The translations under genes were made by a program, and so were the position numbers. A model generated the notes under the pieces. It had not been told where the DNA came from, searched no databases, and was given only the letters and a program-made list of their open reading frames with translations. This document shows positions 6,490 to 11,563 of a stretch of 11,563 bases of DNA, one piece after another; the first letter of the stretch is position 1, and the number at the start of each line of letters is the position of its first letter. The DNA comes from Candidatus Sigynarchaeota archaeon (GTDB lineage: Archaea > Asgardarchaeota > Jordarchaeia > Jordarchaeales > Jordarchaeaceae). The stretch is from the NCBI GenBank assembly GCA_030587505.1, contig JAUQYY010000408.1, forward strand, positions 1 through 11,563. Reading direction: 5' to 3'.

Positions 6490-6494
6490 AAGTT

Positions 6495-7298
6495 CTAACC
6501 GGTGCCGTGTTTTTCAACCTGTACTTGGATTTCTTCTAGGGGCTTCATGAACCCCACGCCTTTGTGTCGGATGTACACACGGGGTACGTTGACCTTCTTT
6601 GCCAGTGTTAGCAGGAGTTCCACACTGGGAGAGTTTATACGCTTAAACTCATCGCTAAAGGCGTTTGCCGGTTCGAACTGCTGGAGGGTGTAACTCGCCT
6701 CAAGTTTTTCCGCTTTTGGAATGTATCCTAGGCTTTTCAAAGCGTCGCCTATGCTTTCGAAGTGTTCCTCCTCGGCATTCACCGTGGGAATGACTGTTGT
6801 TCTCAGATCAGCGTAGGCTGAACTCTCAAGTACAGTTTTTATGGTTGATGAGAGGCTTTCAATAATCTTCTCACCATTCCCTATCCCCGCAAGCCTGCCG
6901 TACAGTTCGGGATCATCAAGTGGAGCCTTGATGTCGATTGAAACCAGGTCGGCCCGGTTCACGAGCTTCTTCACGTTTTCGGGGAAAAAACCGTTTGTAT
7001 CAAATCCGAAGGAAAGATTCCTTTCTTTGCAGAAATCCGCGATTTCTGTCAGAACATCGGGATAGAGAGTCGGCTCCCCGCCAGAAACTTTAACCGCCTC
7101 TATCAGGAGACTCGCGTTTTCGATTCTCTGGAAAACTCTGGACAGGTCCACTTCATTTTCTTGATTCACCTCTAGCATTTTCCAGTTATGGCACATGGGA
7201 CATCGGAAGGGACAGCCAGCCATGAAAATAACCATAGCGGGTTTCTGGGGGTAGTCGATGGTGCTGAGGTCCAGAATTCCGTAAACAGGAGCTTTCAT
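6495..7298 (-). CDS. NrdG-like radical SAM activating enzyme
   Basis: The N-terminal half is a typical glycyl-radical activase. STIDYP and AGCPFRCPMCHN carry the CxxxCxxC 4Fe-4S ligands (C29, C33, C36), followed by VSGGEPT (71-77, SAM binding), DTNG and SIDIKAPL. This pattern fits the archaeal/NrdG2-type anaerobic ribonucleotide reductase activating protein, which makes the glycyl radical on NrdD. The C-terminal third is less conserved. No nrdD is in the window, so the partner is inferred. I prefer ATG 7298 (267 aa), because AGGTGG (7309-7304) lies five bases upstream; the GTG at 7307 overlaps that ribosome site. A CTTAAATAATC TATA-like element near 7330 would serve it. It converges on agmatinase with only five bases between the stops. 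Confidence 0.88.
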   Translation of the reverse strand: MKAPVYGILDLSTIDYPQKPAMVIFMAGCPFRCPMCHNWKMLEVNQENEVDLSRVFQRIENASLLIEAVKVSGGEPTLYPDVLTEIADFCKERNLSFGFDTNGFFPENVKKLVNRADLVSIDIKAPLDDPELYGRLAGIGNGEKIIESLSSTIKTVLESSAYADLRTTVIPTVNAEEEHFESIGDALKSLGYIPKAEKLEASYTLQQFEPANAFSDEFKRINSPSVELLLTLAKKVNVPRVYIRHKGVGFMKPLEEIQVQVEKHGTG

Positions 7299-7422
7299 AT
7301 AAACCACCTAGTTGTACAGAAAGATTATTTAAGAACATATTACATTTCTAAAGAATTAATCCGTGCTGAGTATTTAAATATTTTAGATTCCCGTCTAAAG
7401 TAATCGAAGGGAGTAGTGAAGA
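7299..7422. promoter_or_regulatory. divergent promoter region with a palindromic operator-like site
   Basis: For the + strand gene, TATTTAAATA (7371-7380, itself palindromic) lies about 50 bases before ATG 7423 and AAGGGAG (7407-7413) is its ribosome site. Between TATA and the expected start is the inverted repeat TTTAGA (7382-7387) / TCTAAA (7394-7399) with a 6-nt spacer, a candidate operator. For the minus gene a TATA-like element lies at about 7325-7335. Confidence 0.5.
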
Positions 7423-7848
7423 ATGGATAAGCACAAGATTCCATCCCAAGCATCGCAGTTCACAACGATGGACTCGGAGAATCGGATTACACTCCCCCAA
7501 AAGATCTGTGAGATGCTGGACATCAAAGAGGGCACCCGGTTTTTGGTGATAGCCGACAAATCCAAATCCAAGATCATACTGTACCCTGTGGTTCTAGGGG
7601 AAGAGAAATTCGCCGAGTTGTACATGAAGCTCAGAGACCGTCCAGGAGTTTTGGGAGAGGTGGCAACCGAGCTTGGAAAGATGAACATCAACATTGAATC
7701 CACTGTGGTTCCGCCAAGCGTTGAGAAGGTGAGCGAGTTCTACGCTATTATTAACTGCACAGAGTGTAGTCTTCCAATAGTAGAGGTTGAAGAAAGACTC
7801 AAAAAACTCGAAAACACCATAGAGGTTGAAATCATCCCGATAGAGTAA
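7423..7848 (+). CDS. AbrB/SpoVT-ACT domain transcription regulator
   Basis: This 141-residue protein joins two domains. Residues ~10-55 form an AbrB/SpoVT swapped-hairpin DNA-binding unit (FTTMDSENRITLPQKICEML, then GTRFLVIADK and an IILYPV strand). Residues ~63-138 form an ACT domain (LRDRPGVLGEVATELGKMNIN with the typical RPGVL ligand turn, ending in a VEIIPI strand). ACT domains usually bind an amino acid or related metabolite, so the likely role is a dimeric ligand-sensing DNA-binding regulator. The ligand cannot be read from the sequence. A palindrome lies over its own promoter, suggesting autoregulation, and the divergent NrdG-like gene could be a second target. The start is ATG 7423, nine bases after AAGGGAG. 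Confidence 0.88.
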   Translation: MDKHKIPSQASQFTTMDSENRITLPQKICEMLDIKEGTRFLVIADKSKSKIILYPVVLGEEKFAELYMKLRDRPGVLGEVATELGKMNINIESTVVPPSVEKVSEFYAIINCTECSLPIVEVEERLKKLENTIEVEIIPIE

Positions 7849-8333
7849 AGAAAGTTAGCGGCAGGGAAACACAGATTCAACGGAAACCACGCCCCCTGCA
7901 CTGATTGTTAGCAAAGGTACCGAAGCCAGTAGGAGAAATCAGCCAAAAATTATTGCGCAACCTTAGAAACCGTTTGGAAGCTCTCGACCCAAAGGAAGTG
8001 TAAAAGGTTCAAGTGGAGAAAAGACGCGTCTTACGGAAAACTTTAAAGTAATTAAGAATCAGACAAAATTACTACTCCGACCAGACAACGCCCAGGGTTT
8101 GGGGAGCCCCTCCGATACGTATATCTGATTTGAGGTTAAGAATAGTTTAACGGGTGTAACCCACTCGGGACATACACCCTCCTCGCCCCCGTGAGTGAAA
8201 AGAATCGTGTAAAAACGAGGGTAACGTTTGGTTTCAGAGTGTTAGTGTTCTGGCCAGCGAGTGGTGGTATTCTTGAAATTGGATGAGCATGAGGAAGATG
8301 TTGTTCCTATAAAGCCCCAGCGAGTTTGAAACC
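7849..8333. other. 485-bp intergenic region with hairpins, no recognised gene
   Basis: No tRNA or known RNA is recognised. A long-range pair GCAGGG (7861-7866) / CCCTGC (7894-7899) may end the regulator transcript. A perfect 7-bp stem GGGTGTA (8152-8158) / TACACCC (8173-8179), with an inner CCC/GGG pair, could be a structured RNA element. Two very short open frames, TTG 7905 to 8003 (32 aa) and GTG 8261 to 8329 (22 aa, acidic), have no good ribosome site and are not called. CCTATAAAG near 8306-8314 is a promoter for the following gene. Confidence 0.4.
8306..8314 (+). promoter_or_regulatory. TATA box of a probably leaderless transcript
   Basis: CCTATAAAG lies about 24 bases before GTG 8334, the spacing expected between a TATA box and the transcription start. 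No ribosome site precedes this GTG, so transcription probably begins at or next to the start codon. Confidence 0.45.
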
Positions 8334-8993
8334 GTGCTGTCGGTTGAGCACCGAAACACCGGTATCCTTTTAGGGTTTTCAATCACTGCGCTGGCGTTGA
8401 TACTGTTCTTTATGTTTGATTACCGTTTTCCGGTTTTTGAGATAACGATGGTGACTTTCGCGTTGGCTTCTTCCATTTCTTTCTTTGTTTATTCGCTTAG
8501 AACCCGTGTACTGGCCCTTTACCTCACTCACTACAAGGCAATAACGAGTGATAAAGGATTCTTTAGGGATATTTGGAGGTACTCCCTCCATGCTGATGCT
8601 TCCAGTGAGGTGGGACTTGCGTTTGTGCTCGTTTCGATATTTCTCTTTTTGATGTTTATTGAACTAGTTGTTCCGGCAGTTACCATGATGCTGATTGTGA
8701 ATCTTCTTTTCAGCAAGTGGAGTTTCCAGAAAATGTCGAGAAGGGTCAAGGAAAAGTTTAGGGCTAGGCCTCACACGAGAACTCTGATATCAAGATTCAG
8801 GAATTTTACGCGGCTGGTCGTCCTAGTTACTAGGGGTTGGATTCCTATTTTTATGACGGTGTACTACCTACTTGCGGAGTACTTGGTAATCGTCCCCCCA
8901 GACAGCCCTTACTGGATCGTCTTATTTCTGATTGGGTTCGGCCTTTCGATTACGTACATCCTGAAAACGGAGGAGGAAATATCAATCATATAA
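8334..8993 (+). CDS. unrecognised multi-pass membrane protein
   Basis: A 219-residue protein with five or six hydrophobic helices at about residues 9-28, 33-56, 93-110, 111-127, 168-187 and 192-211. The loop at 57-92 is polar and mixed in charge. The loop at 128-160 is strongly basic (SRRVKEKFRARPHTRTLISRFR) and is probably cytoplasmic by the positive-inside rule. No catalytic motif or known family is recognised. The GTG start is supported by the TATA spacing and by an in-frame stop at 8310; no other strong start precedes the first helix. It stands alone, convergent with the F420 operon, so context gives no clear role. Confidence 0.8.
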   Translation: MLSVEHRNTGILLGFSITALALILFFMFDYRFPVFEITMVTFALASSISFFVYSLRTRVLALYLTHYKAITSDKGFFRDIWRYSLHADASSEVGLAFVLVSIFLFLMFIELVVPAVTMMLIVNLLFSKWSFQKMSRRVKEKFRARPHTRTLISRFRNFTRLVVLVTRGWIPIFMTVYYLLAEYLVIVPPDSPYWIVLFLIGFGLSITYILKTEEEISII

Positions 8994-9055
8994 CCCCGAA
9001 CAGTGTTCCTCGCCGGCGTTAATCTTCCGTTGAGTCTCAAAAACAAGTGAAAATC

Positions 9056-9703
9056 TCATCCTTTAAGACTGGATAACATTAACTTACTCAGCACTTCGAA
9101 TGTTTTTGTGTGGCTTCCATACTGTAGAACCCTTTTCGCGTCATCGATCTCGTCTACGTCCAGGGACACTGTGGATGAACGGTAAATCTTGGGTTCTACT
9201 TTCATTCTCCTAGACTCTTTGAGGTGAGCCTGGAAACTGTTTCTTCCGAATCTAGGTTTTATAACTTTTGGAGGAGCCCTGTAGAGGAGGTTCGTTCCCC
9301 CGGTTGAGGAGGGAGAAATAATCACAGCGGGTTTTGACTCACCTGCGGATATTATCGCGTCGATGTCCTGGGGGGTAATTAGGGGCACGTCGGCTGGGAC
9401 AATTAGGGTAGCTTCCGCATTCATACGTATGCTGTGTTCTGTGGCTTCGTTTATAGCTTGGTTTATTCCTCCGGGTTTGTCCTCAAGCAGAAGCGTGGCG
9501 TTTTTGGGGATTATGCTCTTAATTGTCTCGTCGGAGGTTACGACGATAATGTGGCTAACCTTTCTCGAGGAAACAACGGCCGAGATAACGTCGGAGAGCA
9601 TAGCCTTCACTAAGCGTTTCCTGATTTCATCAGGGATTCCGCTCGCTAGGCGGGACTTGGATTCTGAAAGGCCCTTGAAAGGGATTATGACGTGAACCCT
9701 CAA
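9056..9703 (-). CDS. cofC: 2-phospho-L-lactate guanylyltransferase (CofC)
   Basis: This 215-residue nucleotidyltransferase of F420 biosynthesis activates 2-phospho-L-lactate (phosphoenolpyruvate in some lineages) with GTP to make the guanylylated intermediate used by CofD. Visible are IPFKGLSESKSRLA (7-20, nucleotide-binding loop), PADVPLIT (103-110, metal-binding aspartate), GGTNLL (135-140), FGRNSFQAH (152-160) and LDVDEIDD (181-188), all in family order, and the length is typical. The start is TTG 9703, because the family N-terminus (RVHVIIPFKG) begins right there; the ribosome site is weak. It lies 63 nt downstream of the TIM-barrel gene and is probably the last gene of the operon, although a TTTTAAA element near 9742 could give it its own promoter. 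Confidence 0.93.
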   Translation of the reverse strand: MRVHVIIPFKGLSESKSRLASGIPDEIRKRLVKAMLSDVISAVVSSRKVSHIIVVTSDETIKSIIPKNATLLLEDKPGGINQAINEATEHSIRMNAEATLIVPADVPLITPQDIDAIISAGESKPAVIISPSSTGGTNLLYRAPPKVIKPRFGRNSFQAHLKESRRMKVEPKIYRSSTVSLDVDEIDDAKRVLQYGSHTKTFEVLSKLMLSSLKG

Positions 9704-9766
9704 GACTTTTCACTTAGAAATAATTGTTCCACAGGTTACAGTTTAAAACACCCATTAAGAAAGTTT

Positions 9767-10543
9767 CTACAGTGTGTTTTGCAAGGCGTTCTCAACCTCA
9801 AGCGCAAGTTTTCCCACAAGAGTGGGATCCCCGCGAGTGTATCTTGCGACCGAAACCGCTTGCGCCCCCGACCTGAGCATTTTTAGGGCGCTGTCTAGAC
9901 TGGTGACCGAATTGTTACCGATTAGGAAGGTTTCACACCTCTTCGAAACCCGCCGGATAATCTCCAAGTCTGCTTCGGGGTAGCCGGGTTTCATAGCGTC
10001 TATGTGAAAGGCGTCAACACCCGCTGATTCGAGAGTTTCCGCTACCGCTACGTCGTCAACCACGTTTCCACGCCACTTCACCATAAGGGGTATCCTCAAC
10101 GTTTTTCTCAAACCCCTAACCCATTCTTCGAGTCTTTTAAGGTCGTAGAGCAGGGCCTGTCCGCCGCCCAGCCTCGTGATTTCCGGCTGTCTACAGTGGG
10201 CGTTTAGCTCAAACGCGTCTGCTCCGCACCTCTGAACGATTTCACCGGCTCTAATTGCTCCCTCCAACGTTGCTACCCTCACGTTCACGGCTACCGGGCT
10301 TCCGCCTCTCCTCGCTATCGCAACCTCGCGTGACAAGAAAACTTCCACATCATCCGGTTCTACGTGAAACTCGCTTCTACCCTTCGCCCTGATTTTCAGC
10401 CCAGCGCCTATTGTTTCTGGGTCGAGGTTTACTCCACCGAGTATGACCAGTCCTGCACCCGATTTGGCGGCTTCGTAGCAAAACTTTCCGTCGCAAATAC
10501 CCGCCATAGCGGATAGAAATACGCGGCTTCTGGTTCTTATCAT
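9767..10543 (-). CDS. Dus/NifR3-related FMN TIM-barrel protein of unknown substrate
   Basis: A 258-residue TIM barrel resembling dihydrouridine synthase and dihydroorotate dehydrogenase FMN enzymes. Key segments are ELNAHCRQPEIT (112-123, with a cysteine placed as in the Dus NxGCP motif), VKWRG (155-159, the FMN-contacting lysine), HIDAMKPG (180-187), IGNNSVTS (208-215) and GAQAVSVAR (226-234, phosphate binding). It lacks the C-terminal helical tRNA-binding domain of true Dus enzymes, so tRNA modification is doubtful; it fits the archaeal NifR3-related group. Its ATG overlaps the cofD stop as ATGA, and cofC follows 63 nt later, so it is part of the F420 operon. A redox role in F420 synthesis is an inference from context. 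Confidence 0.85.
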   Translation of the reverse strand: MIRTRSRVFLSAMAGICDGKFCYEAAKSGAGLVILGGVNLDPETIGAGLKIRAKGRSEFHVEPDDVEVFLSREVAIARRGGSPVAVNVRVATLEGAIRAGEIVQRCGADAFELNAHCRQPEITRLGGGQALLYDLKRLEEWVRGLRKTLRIPLMVKWRGNVVDDVAVAETLESAGVDAFHIDAMKPGYPEADLEIIRRVSKRCETFLIGNNSVTSLDSALKMLRSGAQAVSVARYTRGDPTLVGKLALEVENALQNTL

Positions 10544-11472
10544 TGGTCGGCACCCAGTCTCTCTATAACCAGCTTTGCAAGATTAAATTTGTCTTTCTCG
10601 CTTTTCATGATGATATTCGTGCAGAGAACTTCGATGCCAAGCTTCTTTATCCTCTCGGTAAGAGCCTCGTCACTCTTGTCTATAAATATTTCATCTATTA
10701 GCTCTTGGTAAATGCTAGCAACCCCAAAGGGGGATACTTCCACTCCCACTCCTCTCATTAGGTTTCCAGCCGGCCCGCTAACCGGTCCGCTGCCCACTAT
10801 GGGACTAATGCAAATTCGCCTGGCACCTGTGTCTTTCAGAGATTCCCTAACGCCTGGTACGCTCAAAATTGGGCCGATGCTTGTGACCGGATTGCTCGGA
10901 CCAATGATTATCCCGTCGGCTTCACGTATTGATTCGAGAACTCCGGGGGCGGGCTTCGCTTCCTGTACGCCTTCGAAGCTCACTGCGAGAACCCGGTCTT
11001 GTCCCTTTCTTTTAACCCAGAATTCTTGGAAGTGGAAGGTTCCTTTTTCGGTTTTAACAAATGTGGCCACCTTCTCGTCGGTCATGGGCAAAACTTTTAC
11101 CCTTATGTTGAAGGCGCTGCACAGAGAGGCTGCGACCTGGGTGAGCGTGCGTCCCTTCCTCATCAGGAGCGTTCTGTGCAGGTGTGTTGCCAGGTCGCGG
11201 TCTCCCACTGAGAACCAGTCTTCGTAACCGTATCTTTTGATCATGCTCAGGAAGTTGAAAGTGTCCCCTCTGATCCCCCAGAATTTGTCCTCGTCGAGAA
11301 GCCCCGCCAGAAGGTATATAGCGGTGTCTAGGTCCGGGCTGATGTATAGGCCCAGCCACTCGAAGTCATCGGCGGTGTTAACCACGAGTGTTATCTCCTC
11401 TGGTTCCACGAAGTTGATGAGCCCCTGAATGAGTTTCAGGCTTCCGGTTCCACCAGACAGTACGGTTATCAT
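10540..11472 (-). CDS. cofD: 2-phospho-L-lactate transferase (CofD)
   Basis: This 310-residue enzyme transfers the phospholactyl group from the CofC product to the deazaflavin Fo, forming F420-0. The family motifs are in order: SGGTG (6-10), NTADD (32-36), SPDLDT (45-50), GDRDLATH (90-97), GPSNPVTSIGP (191-201) and GSGPVSGPA (227-235). The start is ATG 11472, which puts the first strand (MITVLSGGTG) at the family position. The AGGTGAT sequence upstream overlaps the preceding stop and is too distant (17 nt) to be a normal ribosome site. The stop overlaps the next start by four bases, so translation of the two is probably coupled. Confidence 0.95.
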   Translation of the reverse strand: MITVLSGGTGSLKLIQGLINFVEPEEITLVVNTADDFEWLGLYISPDLDTAIYLLAGLLDEDKFWGIRGDTFNFLSMIKRYGYEDWFSVGDRDLATHLHRTLLMRKGRTLTQVAASLCSAFNIRVKVLPMTDEKVATFVKTEKGTFHFQEFWVKRKGQDRVLAVSFEGVQEAKPAPGVLESIREADGIIIGPSNPVTSIGPILSVPGVRESLKDTGARRICISPIVGSGPVSGPAGNLMRGVGVEVSPFGVASIYQELIDEIFIDKSDEALTERIKKLGIEVLCTNIIMKSEKDKFNLAKLVIERLGADQ

Positions 11473-11490
11473 GGTCCCACGCTCTTTTGA

Positions 11491-11562
11491 TCACCTGAAC
11501 ATGTCTCTCTCGGGGCTCATAATCAGGTCATTGATGCTTCCTTCACCCTCGATGTAGTCGAA
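11491..11562 (-). CDS. cofE: C-terminus of a probable CofE F420-0:gamma-glutamyl ligase (partial)
   Basis: An open frame enters from beyond the window end and stops at TGA 11493-11491, 18 nt before cofD. Only the last 23 residues are visible, ending in SINDLIMSPERDMFR. That resembles the C-terminal (D/E)DLIR-x-P-x-x-D-x-F-R tail of CofE/FbiB ligases, and CofE is the next enzyme of the pathway, adding glutamates to F420-0. The identification rests on a short tail plus context, so it is moderate. Confidence 0.55.
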   Translation of the reverse strand, partial: FDYIEGEGSINDLIMSPERDMFR

Positions 11563-11563
11563 T

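Noticed and set aside
8001..8020. GGTTCAAG resembling a tRNA T-arm
   Set aside because: No acceptor stem, anticodon arm or D-arm can be drawn around it.

Overview
This is an archaeal chromosomal segment. The evidence is a set of F420-biosynthesis genes, archaeal TATA-box and leaderless promoters, GGTG/GGAGG-type ribosome sites, a Ras/Rab-like small GTPase and an AbrB-type regulator. The GTPase points towards an Asgard lineage or a neighbouring deep archaeal group, but the window contains no rRNA or marker gene to settle this. No mobile element, CRISPR array, tRNA or rRNA was seen.

Layout. 1-389: the 3' end of an unknown gene and an overlapping small cysteine-rich ORF, possibly one frameshifted gene, then a hairpin terminator. 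390-889: a long non-coding region, at first AT-rich with repeated TTCAAAAAT motifs and an inverted repeat, then almost pure A+C. 890-1417 (+): Ras/Rab-like GTPase. 1476-2825 (-): a fold-type III PLP-decarboxylase-like protein whose PLP-binding lysine is replaced by alanine. 2835-3398: mostly non-coding, with a possible 75-residue membrane peptide. 3399-4919 (-): bifunctional NAD(P)HX repair enzyme. A divergent promoter leads to 5013-6489 (+): a CxxCxxCC metal-cluster protein overlapping an agmatinase. 6495-7298 (-): NrdG-like radical SAM activase, divergent from 7423-7848 (+): an AbrB-ACT regulator. 7849-8333: non-coding. 8334-8993 (+): an unrecognised multi-pass membrane protein. 9056-11563 (-): an apparent F420 operon, in transcription order cofE-like (partial), cofD, an FMN TIM-barrel protein, cofC.

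The most striking signal is not a gene. At about 1005-1019, inside the GTPase reading frame, synonymous codon use flips from A/C-ending (39 of 42 codons before) to G/T-ending (41 of 42 codons after). The + strand is A+C-rich to the left and G+T-rich to the right, across coding and non-coding DNA and regardless of gene direction. This is the form expected at a replication origin or another fixed strand-asymmetric mutational focus.

Functionally the genes concern cofactor upkeep and supply (NAD(P)HX repair, F420), anaerobic radical chemistry (NrdG) and amine/amino-acid metabolism (agmatinase, amino-acid-sensing regulator, degenerate decarboxylase). This suits an anaerobic F420-using archaeon. 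Other than the F420 operon and the overlapping CxxCxxCC/agmatinase pair, the genes appear to be independently transcribed.
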